Below, in pieces: positions 1 to 6,180 of a DNA stretch of 9,136 nt. This DNA comes from Desulfovibrionaceae bacterium. GTDB taxonomy: Bacteria; Desulfobacterota; Desulfovibrionia; Desulfovibrionales; Desulfovibrionaceae. The DNA is taken from assembly GCA_009783115.1 (NCBI GenBank), contig WRHT01000045.1, positions 1-9,136 of the forward strand, read 5' to 3'. Under the pieces are notes generated by a model, which made no database searches, had not been told where the DNA came from, and saw only the letters and a program-made list of their open reading frames with translations. Position 1 is the stretch's first letter. Every line of letters starts with the position of its first letter. A program made the position numbers and the translations under genes.

Positions 1-1
1 C

Positions 2-295
2 CGCGTCACCACGCACCAGGAACCCACCTTTATGGTTGACGGCATCCTGCACTACTGCGTGGGCAACATGCCCGGAGCCTACGCCCGCACCTCCACTTTC
101 GCCCTGAACAACGCCACCCTGCGCTATGGCCTTCTGCTCGCCGCCCAAGGCGTGGAAAAGGCCTGCAAGGAAAACCACGGGCTGAAAATGGGGCTGAACA
201 TGTACAGGGGCATAATCACCTATAAGGCCGTGGCCGAGGCCTTTGGCCTCATGGACAGCTACAGGCCTGTGGATTCCGTTGTTGAACGCCCATAG
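2..295 (+). CDS. ald: Alanine dehydrogenase, C-terminal part (5' end outside window)
   Basis: This is the last ~97 codons of an NAD-dependent alanine dehydrogenase, which interconverts L-alanine and pyruvate plus ammonia in the cytoplasm. The frame is open from base 2 to the TAG at 293-295. The visible segment carries the family's C-terminal signature: HYCVGNMPGAYARTSTFALN, followed by the ALNNATLRY helix, then GLNMYRGIITYKAVAEAFGL. The known family reads nearly the same (NMPGAVPRTST...ALNNATLPY...GLN...G.it..aVAeafgl), and the natural C-terminus follows within about ten residues, so the 3' end looks intact. It converges on the beta-barrel fragment with only 34 bases between the stops and no obvious terminator hairpin there. 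The N-terminal catalytic and Rossmann parts lie outside the window. The identification is secure despite the partial length. Confidence 0.93.
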   Translation, partial: RVTTHQEPTFMVDGILHYCVGNMPGAYARTSTFALNNATLRYGLLLAAQGVEKACKENHGLKMGLNMYRGIITYKAVAEAFGLMDSYRPVDSVVERP

Positions 296-329
296 GCCGC
301 ATGGAAAAGAAATCGCGCCCGGATCGCCC

Positions 330-1379
330 TCAAAAACTCCAGACAATGCCGGCATTCATGAAATGCTGCTTGTATTGGTACAGGCCGCTGTTGGAATGGT
401 TGTTGGCGTACTGGCATCCGGCCTCCAGCGACCAGGATTCGTTGATGTTGTATGTCAGGCCAAGGCCCATTCTGAATCGTTCGTCCTGGCGTTTGCCGGC
501 TTCCAGAATCGTGGCCGGACCTTTGTAGGATTCCCGCGTGAAGGAGACAAAGGGCGCAATCTCAAAGCCGTAGGGCAGCTTGAACAACAGGCGCGCCGTG
601 CCTTCCCACCCGTCGTGGCGGTAATTCTTTTCCTGGGCGTCCGCGCCGAGCCAGCGGCCCCCGAAAAGCAATTCGTGCTTGTCCGTCCCGAAAAAGGCGC
701 GGCCATATGCGCCGAGCGACCCGTGGGCCCCGTTGCGTTTACTGTCGCGGAAATAGACGCGCTGTTCCAGGTTGCCCTTGAGGATCAGATGGAATCCGGG
801 TTGAGCGGCCCATAGGAACATGCCTTCCGGCCCGTATGCGGACACGTTCTGATAGAATTCATAATCTAAAATTTCCGCCTTCATGCGGATTTCAGCCAGG
901 GTGGAGGAATCAAAATGCCGGACTCCGGCGGCGGCGCGGCCCCATTGCGCTTCCCGGCTATGCGTTTTGCCCATATCGCTATTGGCGTGGCCGCGCCAGA
1001 AGCCCCGCGCATCCCCCACCAGCCACCAGGGGCTGTCCCGATAGGCGCGGTAGCCCATGTCCAAATCCGCGCCCAAGTATGCGCCGAAGCTGTTTTGGGC
1101 CTTGGCGTTGTCCACCCGCACCCGCCAGCTTCCCAAGGAAAGATCGTTGGAGTCCGGCCCCAGGTTGGCGTTGGAGTCATACTGGACGCCCGCCCGGATT
1201 TTGCCGTGTATCTGGAACGCGCTGTAGCGGCTCTCCAGAATGTCCAGGGCCTTGTCCGTTTCCGGACTTGGGGTTCCGTCCAGGGAGCGCATGACGGCAA
1301 GGCTCCGTTCCGCCGCCTCTCTGTTGCCAAGGAGCATATAGACGTGGGCGAGTTCGCCGTATAGCGGAGAATAGATCAA
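330..1379 (-). pseudogene. Slam-like TPR/beta-barrel outer-membrane protein, N-terminally truncated
   Basis: About 349 in-frame codons remain. The first ~40 residues hold the end of a TPR-type helical repeat (YGELAHVYMLLGNREAAERS). From about residue 60 an outer-membrane barrel follows, with alternating aromatic/polar strands beginning GKIRAGVQYDSNANLG. The last residues, NAGIVWSF, end in phenylalanine, the usual BAM-recognised terminal strand. A TPR domain followed by a barrel that opens with a YDSN-type strand is the layout of Slam proteins (DUF560, type XI secretion), which move lipoproteins or haemophores across the outer membrane. Signal peptide and most of the TPR domain are missing: upstream of about 1379 the same strand encodes the FecR protein in another frame. 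The open frame continues to an ATG at 1544, but that part is the FecR gene out of frame, so it is not a real start. The barrel itself looks complete. The Slam assignment is by architecture; another porin-like barrel is possible. Confidence 0.62.
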
Positions 1380-1389
1380 TGGATGAGGG

Positions 1390-2130
1390 GTTATTGGCGG
1401 TGAGGTTTGATGGGGCCCCGCCTGATATTCCTTGCGCGGTGAAGGACCAACCACTGGGGGTTGCCGTTCCCATGCCTCCGGTAAAGTCGCTCTGGAGTGG
1501 CGCATACTTGTCCAGGTAATGCAAAAAGCCCTCTGTAATATCACCGTTCCGCAAATTCACCTGAAAACCCCAATCTACATTAGCGCCAGAATTGTCCCCT
1601 GTGCCTCTTATACTGCCCATAGGATCAGCCGCCACCGCCGCCGCCGCCAACAGGCTGTCCCCTAAAGTCTGCGCTGCCAAGGCGATGTCCGTCAGCCCGG
1701 TATCCGGCGGAACAATGCCCGTCGATGCGGCCAGCAGAGCTTGTGTGGGGGCCGTTTGCGTTTCCGTACTCGGTTCCGGCGCGGCGGCGGCGGACCCCAC
1801 GCCGCCGAGAAAGGCCAAATCCCGTCCGAGTTCACGCCGGTCTTGCGGTTCAATGGGAACAGGCGAGGGCGTGACGCCGGGGCCTATGACCATCTTGAGG
1901 CCGCTCGGCACGTCAATATTGTTGACGTACACGCGGCGCAGGGTGTTTTCCACATAAACCGTGGTCGTGTTCCCTTCCCGCCGCATGGCGACGATGGTGC
2001 CGCGTATCCCGACAGTAGCCTCGGGGCTGGTCATTTTGAAGCCGGAAGGGTTCTGATCCACGATTTTGCCGGTGATGACGCGGATGAGTCCCTGCCGTAA
2101 ATGGACGCCGAAGGCCGAATTGCTTCCCGC
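1390..2130 (-). pseudogene. FecR-domain surface protein with TbpB-like region, truncated at both ends
   Basis: Roughly 245 codons are recognisable. The right-hand (N-terminal) part is a FecR domain: LRQGLIRVITGKIV, then FKMTSPEATVGIRGTIVAM with the conserved GIRGT core, then TTTVYVEN. An Ala/Pro/Thr-rich linker follows (about bases 1600-1830). The last part, about 1390-1580, contains VDWGFQVNLRNGDITEGFLH and GWSFTAQGISGG, short beta-strand phrases like those of TbpB-like lipoprotein barrels. In deltaproteobacteria such FecR proteins are usually large and exported, but no signal peptide can be seen because the 5' end is lost near 2130, where a + strand conjugation gene takes over. The 3' end is lost near 1385, where the frame changes into the Slam-like barrel; the open frame running on to 1177 is only a shadow of that barrel. 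A cargo protein beside its Slam transporter is the suggested original arrangement, but that is inference. Confidence 0.6.
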
Positions 2131-2503
2131 GTCCGCGTATTCCCCTGTCCGCCTGACGGCTGCCGCAGTCGCCATCACCGCTGTATGGCTGCTTGCCCCT
2201 GAGATCGCTCAGGCTGCCGTTGCCTTTGGGGAGATTGGCCGGAACGTGGCGGATAACGCCAAGGGAGTCGCCAAAGGCATTACGATGGGCGGTTTCGCAA
2301 CAGGCGTCGGCATGGGCGTTTGGGGTGGGATCGATATGTACAAGGCCGCGCACAGCAACGGCCAGCAATCGCCCGCCAAAGGGCTGACCAAAATCATGAT
2401 CGGTGCGCTCCTGCTCGGCATAGGCGAGTTCATGGGTTCCGGCTCGGCAACGCTCTTTGGCACCGATCAGACTTCGGGCCTTGGCGAACTCGGTTTGCAG
2501 TAG
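2120..2503 (+). CDS. DotP/IcmD-like type IVB secretion membrane protein, 5' end altered
   Basis: A small hydrophobic protein. Residues of the TTG-initiated version (~127 aa) show a signal-peptide or membrane segment (VRLTAAAVAITAVWLLAPE) with a possible AQA cleavage site, then a Gly-rich membrane segment (ITMGGFATGVGMGVWGGIDMY), a polar loop, and a second hydrophobic stretch (KIMIGALLLGIGEFMGSG) ending in LFGT. This pattern matches IcmD/DotP of Dot/Icm and I-type conjugation systems, which is about 130 residues long. It ends seven bases before dotI, as expected for a transfer operon. Its 5' end abuts the antisense FecR fragment: the family-like region begins near 2140, and in-frame ATGs at 2066-2084 lie inside the FecR reading. 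The TTG at 2120 has a GAAGG seven bases upstream and could serve, but the native start was probably deleted. DotE/IcmC or an unrelated small membrane protein is the alternative. Confidence 0.55.
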   Translation: MLPASAYSPVRLTAAAVAITAVWLLAPEIAQAAVAFGEIGRNVADNAKGVAKGITMGGFATGVGMGVWGGIDMYKAAHSNGQQSPAKGLTKIMIGALLLGIGEFMGSGSATLFGTDQTSGLGELGLQ

Positions 2504-2510
2504 GCCAGCC

Positions 2511-3155
2511 ATGAGTATCTTCGCCAAACTCACGGGCAAGGGGAAAAGCCCGAAAACAACGGATGGCCTGCCGGATGCCGCTCCCGCTGCGCGGGAGGAC
2601 GAAACACCGATCTACAACGCGGAAGCGGTTTTCGGCGGGATTGGCTGGTACAAATCGCAGTTCCATCGAGCCATGAAAATGGCTTTGGGTATGGCTCTCG
2701 CCCTGATTGTGGCCCTTGCGGTCATCGCCTTTCAGGTCATGAACAAGCCTACGCCGCGCTATTTCGCGGCCACTCCAGATTTGCGCCTTGCGCCGCTTAT
2801 TCCTCTGGATAAGCCCGTTTTGACGCAACAGGGCCTTCTGAATTGGGCCACGAAAACCATAAGCAACGCCGTATCTCTGGATTTTCTGGAATGGCGGGAA
2901 AAGCTGACCCGCAGCAGGGAACACTTTGAAGAAGAAGCGTTCAAGTCCTTTGTCGCTTCCCTGAACAGTTCCGGCGTCCTGGACATGATCCGGGACAAGC
3001 GCCTGTCGGTTTCCGCTGCCGTAACCCGCGCTCCTGTCATCATCGCCTCCGGTCTGGTGGGCGGCAAAGCCACCTGGAAAATCGAGTTCCCCCTGGTCGT
3101 GTCCTACGAGTCCAGCCAGGGGGTGGAAACACGGGCAGGACAAAGCCGGTTATGA
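2511..3155 (+). CDS. DotI/IcmL (TraM-type) type IVB secretion protein, C-terminus missing
   Basis: DotI/IcmL is an inner-membrane, periplasm-facing core component of Dot/Icm and IncI-type conjugation machines. The ATG at 2511 gives a cytoplasmic N-terminus of ~55 residues with the family-like segment IGWYKSQFHRAMKMALG, one transmembrane helix (about residues 57-77), and a periplasmic domain with the signature PRYFAATPDLRLAPLIPLDK, then LLNWATKTISNAVSLDF, and IEFPLVVSYESSQ. These follow DotI closely (YFATs.dGri.PLvPL..pnl....LLqWAte...tayt.DF...mpmLvtYeSa). Known DotI proteins go on for roughly 30 more residues after that point; here the frame ends ~14 residues later in unrelated sequence, and downstream bases belong to a different gene, so the 3' end was lost near 3120. 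Reading frame and codons are otherwise undamaged. The start has only a weak ribosome site; coupling to the preceding gene is likely. Confidence 0.82.
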   Translation: MSIFAKLTGKGKSPKTTDGLPDAAPAAREDETPIYNAEAVFGGIGWYKSQFHRAMKMALGMALALIVALAVIAFQVMNKPTPRYFAATPDLRLAPLIPLDKPVLTQQGLLNWATKTISNAVSLDFLEWREKLTRSREHFEEEAFKSFVASLNSSGVLDMIRDKRLSVSAAVTRAPVIIASGLVGGKATWKIEFPLVVSYESSQGVETRAGQSRL

Positions 3156-3588
3156 CGGCGCAACGGATACAATCAAACTGCCCAATCCCGACAAATTCAA
3201 TAGCCTGGACGACTATTATTCCATGAAGCTGCGTCTGGCCTTCCACTCCACCGGACACAATGACCGGGAGCGGCGGGAGCCGGATCATTTTGAAGTCATG
3301 CGGGGCGAGACATTTTCCCTGCTGGCCGGGGCGCGTTTCGGGTTGCCCATGCCTGCTGACGGCGGCTCCTGGCCGGAGAAATTCGAGGGCGGAGAGAAAT
3401 GGAAGGCGATGGAAGCCTCGGCGGATGCGTCAAAGATGCTCTCTGTGCTGGATCAGTTCAGTCGGGGCGAAGAACCGAAAGCGCAGTGGTTTCCCAAAAA
3501 GGAAGAGTGGCCTTCCATGATTTCGGCGCAGGAGAGCACCATGCCGCCCCCCTCTGAACCCGCTGCTGCCCCGCGCATGAGGATGTAG
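3121..3588 (+). pseudogene. Probable ArdC-like antirestriction/zincin protein, C-terminal fragment with broken active site
   Basis: The frame is open for 155 codons to the TAG at 3586-3588. It carries AGYDGATDTIKLPNPDKF, then DDYY and HSTGHNDRERRE. This is the layout of the C-terminal metallopeptidase domain in ArdC-type proteins, common on conjugative elements, where a YspatDtI.lP stretch precedes YY..l.HELaHsTGh..Rl.R. The spacing between YY and HSTGH equals the family spacing, but the expected HE of the zinc motif reads RL here (KLRLAFHSTGH), so catalysis is unlikely. A segment resembling the family's REEL helix follows (MRGETFSLLAG). The N-terminal ssDNA-binding half is absent because the upstream bases are dotI. 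Any start such as the ATG at 3223 is internal to the domain. It ends three bases before the topoisomerase ATG, implying an original operon. The family call is moderate; the remainder to the C-terminus is unfamiliar. Confidence 0.45.
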
Positions 3589-3590
3589 TT

Positions 3591-3758
3591 ATGAACGTCC
3601 TCATTGTCGAATCACCGGGCAAGGTGAAAAAAATCCAGTCCATCCTCGGCTCAAACTGGAAAGTCGCTGCTTCTGTCGGGCATGTGCGGGATTTGCCGGA
3701 GCGGGAATTGGGCGTTTCCGTGCCGGATTTCAAGCCGGACTACGCGCCCACGGATACC
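3591..3758 (+). pseudogene. Type IA DNA topoisomerase, N-terminal fragment
   Basis: The first ~56 codons encode the opening of a TOPRIM domain: MNVLIVESPGKVKKIQSILG, including the catalytic-site Glu of VESPGK, then KVAASVGHVRDLPERELGV and DYAPTD. These match bacterial topoisomerase I and the plasmid/ICE-borne paralogues (VIVESPaKakTIekyLG...vkASfGHirDLP...LGvd...ePkYvptd). A full enzyme has 600 or more residues, with the DxD motif and active-site tyrosine further on; all of that is missing. The match stops at PTDT near 3758. The frame stays open to 3848, but those codons are antisense to an integrase gene. It follows the ArdC-like fragment by two bases. Element-borne topoisomerases of this kind accompany conjugation genes, so it is read here as ICE cargo and not the housekeeping topA, although that is inferred from context. 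Confidence 0.75.
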
Positions 3759-3873
3759 AAAACGAATATACCTTGTCTGGTTCGCCAGTTTTGGGATCGC
3801 GCTTGGGGGAGAGGCGGTAGAAAACGCCTTCAAACTTGGTTTTGGTGAATTTTCGGGTAGTTGCGTTGCTCAT
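3757..3873 (-). pseudogene. Tyrosine recombinase (phage/ICE integrase), N-terminal fragment
   Basis: Reading leftward from the ATG at 3873-3871, about 39 codons give MSNATTRKFTKTKFEGVFYR, LSPKRDPKTGEPDKVYSFW, then run into antisense topoisomerase sequence. The pattern (tkt.fkGVfYR....k....PDkvy.fwY) is the N-terminal DNA-binding start of deltaproteobacterial integrases, which go on with a DGKG..kvG..seG segment. The core-binding and catalytic domains (R..H..R..Y) are entirely lost. There is no good Shine-Dalgarno before the ATG. This piece is too short for routine ORF calling but its composition and fit are clear. It faces away from the trp operon, so its promoter side lies towards trpA; this suggests that the element's right end was in 3874-4030. 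Recognition rests on 39 residues, so confidence is moderate. Confidence 0.6.
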
Positions 3874-3915
3874 GTGGGCAATATACGGAATTGCCGCAAG
3901 ATAGGCAACGAACTT

Positions 3916-3949
3916 AGCCAGAACTTATCCAAAATGGAAAGTTCTGGCT
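3916..3949. repeat. Long imperfect inverted repeat (hairpin) upstream of the integrase remnant
   Basis: AGCCAGAACTT (3916-3926) is the exact reverse complement of AAGTTCTGGCT (3939-3949). Inside it, TCCA (3928-3931) pairs with TGGA (3935-3938), leaving one unpaired A and an AAA loop, so the whole forms a stem of 15 base pairs. Neither side is followed by a run of T, so it does not look like an intrinsic terminator. It sits 43 bases upstream of the integrase ATG, a place where an operator, a recombinase or excisionase binding site, or an attachment core could lie. Function is unknown. Confidence 0.7.
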
Positions 3950-4030
3950 GTAAAAACTGCGTGAATTATGTGGAATTATTGGATGTTTTCAAGGAAGAAC
4001 GGACGGGGTGCGTTGCACTGTGTGTGTAGC

Positions 4031-4053
4031 AAAAACCGGGCCGGAAGCCCTGG
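4031..4053 (-). terminator. Intrinsic terminator of the trp operon
   Basis: Read on the - strand, CC(A)GGGC pairs with GCCCGG around a TTCCG loop and is followed directly by TTTTTG. The stem is short but all G-C, with a single bulged A, and the T-run abuts it. It lies about 145 bases past the trpA stop, in the direction of trpA transcription, and no gene intervenes on that strand. It would also shield the integrase remnant from trp read-through. Confidence 0.62.
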
Positions 4054-4198
4054 TCAAGACGTTATAGGAGAAGGTATTTTTTGAACACATCTTTTTTTGC
4101 TCACGCTGTAACACGCGCAACATTGCAATAAGGTTTTCTTTATCCGAAAACATAAAAAAGGCAAGATCTCCACATCGCGGCGAAAGAAATGCCGCCGC

Positions 4199-4987
4199 TC
4201 ATGAGTTTGCGCGGCATGGTTTTATCCAGGGCGCCATGAAGTCCTTGGCGGGCTTCCCGGCGGCCAGGTGTTGCAGGAGGGCGCTGCCGAAGACCACGGC
4301 CTGCGGGGGCGCGGGCATGGCCCGGATCTGTTCCGGGCTGTGGATGCCGAAACCCAGGGCCACGGGCAGGGTAAAGGCGTTCCGGGCGCGGCGCACCGTA
4401 TCCGCGGCTTCGGCCGGGAGTTCCGCGCGCACCCCGGTGGTGCCCATGACCGAGACCACATACACATAGCCGGAGGCGGCAGCGGCGTAAGCGCGCATGC
4501 GTTCGTCCCCGGTATTCGGCCCCACCAGGGCGATGAGGTCCAGCCCCAGGGGGGCCAGGGCGGCGCGCAGCGGGCCGTCCTCATCCAGGGGCAGATCCGG
4601 GACGATCAGGCCCTGGACCCCGGCCGCGTCCGCGTCCACGGCCAGGCGTTCCAGCCCGTATTGCAGGAAGGGGTTGTAATAGCCCATGAGCACCAGGCCG
4701 GCTTTGAGGCCGGGAGCCAGGGAGGCCAGTTCCTTGAGGGTCCGCTCCAGGGTGACGCCCATGGCCAGAGCCTGGCGGGAGGCCTCTTCCACCACCGGCC
4801 CGTCGGCCACGGGATCGGAAAAGGGGATGCCGATTTCAATGATATCCGCGCCGCTTTCGTCGAGATCGCGCAGGATCCGCGGAAAACGGGCCGGTTCCGG
4901 GAAGCCGGCGGTGATGAAGGGGATGAGGGCGACGCGCCCCTGGCTGCCGGCCTGTTCGATTCGTTGTTGCAGGCTTATCTGGCGCAT
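4199..4987 (-). CDS. trpA: Tryptophan synthase alpha chain
   Basis: The alpha subunit cleaves indole-3-glycerol phosphate to indole and glyceraldehyde-3-phosphate and passes indole to TrpB. The 262 residues match the family length of about 260-270. An (alpha/beta)8 barrel is shown by [11 protein letters not shown] near the N-terminus, [18 protein letters not shown] (catalytic Glu51 and Asp62, equivalent to Glu49 and Asp60 of the enteric enzyme), [43 protein letters not shown] (loop 6 region) and [10 protein letters not shown] for phosphate binding. The ATG at 4987 is preceded by AAGGAGA at good spacing and overlaps the end of trpB by 13 bases, so the two are translationally coupled. It is the last gene of the operon. 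Nothing is damaged. Confidence 0.97.
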   Translation of the reverse strand: MRQISLQQRIEQAGSQGRVALIPFITAGFPEPARFPRILRDLDESGADIIEIGIPFSDPVADGPVVEEASRQALAMGVTLERTLKELASLAPGLKAGLVLMGYYNPFLQYGLERLAVDADAAGVQGLIVPDLPLDEDGPLRAALAPLGLDLIALVGPNTGDERMRAYAAAASGYVYVVSVMGTTGVRAELPAEAADTVRRARNAFTLPVALGFGIHSPEQIRAMPAPPQAVVFGSALLQHLAAGKPAKDFMAPWIKPCRANS

Positions 4988-6180
4988 GTCGCGTCTCCTT
5001 GGAGCAGGGTAAGATGTTGGGAGGCGATGCCCAGGTCCTTGTCCCCCCGGCCGGAGAGGTTCACCACCACGTGCGAGCCTGGGGCGAAGGCTTGGGGGTT
5101 TTCCAGGACAAAGGCCAGGGCGTGTGAGGATTCCAGGGCCGGGATGATCCCTTCCCTGCGGGACAGGGTTTCAAAGGCGCGCAGGGCCGAGGCGTCGGTG
5201 ACCACATGGTACTCGGCCCGCCCGGTTCGTTGCAGCCAGGAGTGTTCCGGTCCCACGCCGGGGTAGTCAAGACCGGCGGATACGGAATGGGAGGGTTCGA
5301 TTTGCCCGTCGGCGCTTTGCAGCAGCATACTGTACTGGCCGTGCAGCACTCCCGGCCTGCCGAGATTCAGGGGCGCGGAGGTGTAGCAGCCGGGCTCCCC
5401 GGAGCCTCCGGCTTCCAGGCCGATGAGGCGCACCGGGGCGGCCTCCGGGTCCGCGGCAAAGGGGTGGAAGATGCCGATGGCGTTGGATCCGCCGCCCACG
5501 CAGGCCAGCACGGCATCCGGCAGGCGGCCGATTTGCCGCCTGGCCTGCTCCTTGGTCTCCTTGCCGATGACCGCCTGGAGATCCCGCACCAGGGTGGGAA
5601 AGGGATGGGGGCCGGCGGCGGTGCCGAAGCTGTAATGGGTGTCGGACTGGCTCACGATCCAGGCGCGTAGGGCCTCGTTGACCGCGTCCTTGAGGGTGCG
5701 TGTGCCGCTGGTCACAGGAATGAGCCGCGCGCCGAGCAGTTTCATGCGGCTGACGTTCGGGGCCTGGCGTTCCACGTCCACGGATCCCATGTAGATGGAA
5801 CAGCCCATGCCCAGCTTGGCCGCGGCCGCGGCGGTGGCCACGCCGTGTTGCCCGGCGCCGGTTTCCGCGATCAGGTTCTTTTTGCCCATGTGCTTGGCCA
5901 GCAGGGCCTGCCCGATGGTATTGTTCATCTTGTGCGCGCCGGTATGCACGAGGTCTTCGCGCTTGAGCCAGAGGCTGAAGCCCAGGTCCAGCGACAGGGC
6001 GTCGCAGCGGCTGAGCGGGGTGGGCCGCCCCGCGAAATCGCGCAGCACTTCCGCCAGCTCCCGCTGAAAGGCCGGGGAAGGCAGAATGGTTTCGCAGGCC
6101 CGCTCCAGCTCCCGCAGGGGCGGGATGAGCAGCTCGGGCACGAATTGTCCTCCAAAATCGCCGAACCAGCCTTTTTTCAT
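4975..6180 (-). CDS. trpB: Tryptophan synthase beta chain
   Basis: A pyridoxal-phosphate enzyme that condenses indole with L-serine to give tryptophan, acting as an alpha2beta2 complex with TrpA. The 401 residues are of normal length (about 390-410). The start [15 protein letters not shown] is the usual TrpB N-terminus. HTGAHKMNN holds the PLP lysine (Lys84), [10 protein letters not shown] the catalytic Glu region, GGGSNAIG the phosphate-binding loop, and NLSGRGDKD the C-terminal site that contacts the pyridine ring. The ATG at 6180 overlaps the trpF stop as ATGA, with TGGAG upstream. It resembles the classical TrpB1 that pairs with TrpA and not the stand-alone TrpB2. All key motifs are intact. 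Confidence 0.98.
   Translation of the reverse strand: MKKGWFGDFGGQFVPELLIPPLRELERACETILPSPAFQRELAEVLRDFAGRPTPLSRCDALSLDLGFSLWLKREDLVHTGAHKMNNTIGQALLAKHMGKKNLIAETGAGQHGVATAAAAAKLGMGCSIYMGSVDVERQAPNVSRMKLLGARLIPVTSGTRTLKDAVNEALRAWIVSQSDTHYSFGTAAGPHPFPTLVRDLQAVIGKETKEQARRQIGRLPDAVLACVGGGSNAIGIFHPFAADPEAAPVRLIGLEAGGSGEPGCYTSAPLNLGRPGVLHGQYSMLLQSADGQIEPSHSVSAGLDYPGVGPEHSWLQRTGRAEYHVVTDASALRAFETLSRREGIIPALESSHALAFVLENPQAFAPGSHVVVNLSGRGDKDLGIASQHLTLLQGDATCAR

Larger units (their letters stand above)
3874..4198. other. Intergenic region between integrase remnant and trpA
   Basis: These 325 bases carry no convincing gene. The stretch is clearly more AT-rich than its surroundings. It contains a 6-bp inverted repeat (GGCAAT/ATTGCC, 3877-3882 and 3890-3895) next to the integrase start, the long hairpin at 3916-3949, the - strand terminator at 4031-4053, a possible AGGAGAAGG ribosome site with a 16-codon frame (4066-4131), and a 6-bp stem GTTTTC/GAAAAC (4133-4138 and 4146-4151). 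A right attachment site of the former element would be expected here, between the integrase ATG and the trp terminator, but no direct repeat shared with the ald side was seen, and no tRNA gene. Confidence 0.5.

Noticed and set aside
1177..1389. Continuation of the FecR frame to 1177
   Set aside because: These codons lie over the Slam-like TPR and barrel start in another frame and read as Arg/Pro-rich noise; the real FecR sequence stops near 1390.
3934..4029. A 31-codon frame with four cysteines (MESSGCKNC...)
   Set aside because: No ribosome site precedes it, it starts inside the hairpin, and it has no recognisable fold; chance is likely.
296..4030. Direct repeats (attL/attR) flanking the decayed element
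   Set aside because: By eye only 6-7 base matches (for example ATAGGC and ATGGAAA) are shared between the ald side and the integrase side, no more than expected by chance.
4177..4198. GCGGCG/CGCCGC stem just after the trpA stop as the operon terminator
   Set aside because: On the - strand the nearest T-run is about 18 bases past the stem, too far for an intrinsic terminator; the structure at 4031-4053 has an adjacent T-run.
4268..5266. A 332-codon open frame on the + strand opposite trpA and trpB
   Set aside because: It is antisense to two certain genes, has a low-complexity Gly/Gln/Arg composition typical of GC-rich shadows, and shows no domain.
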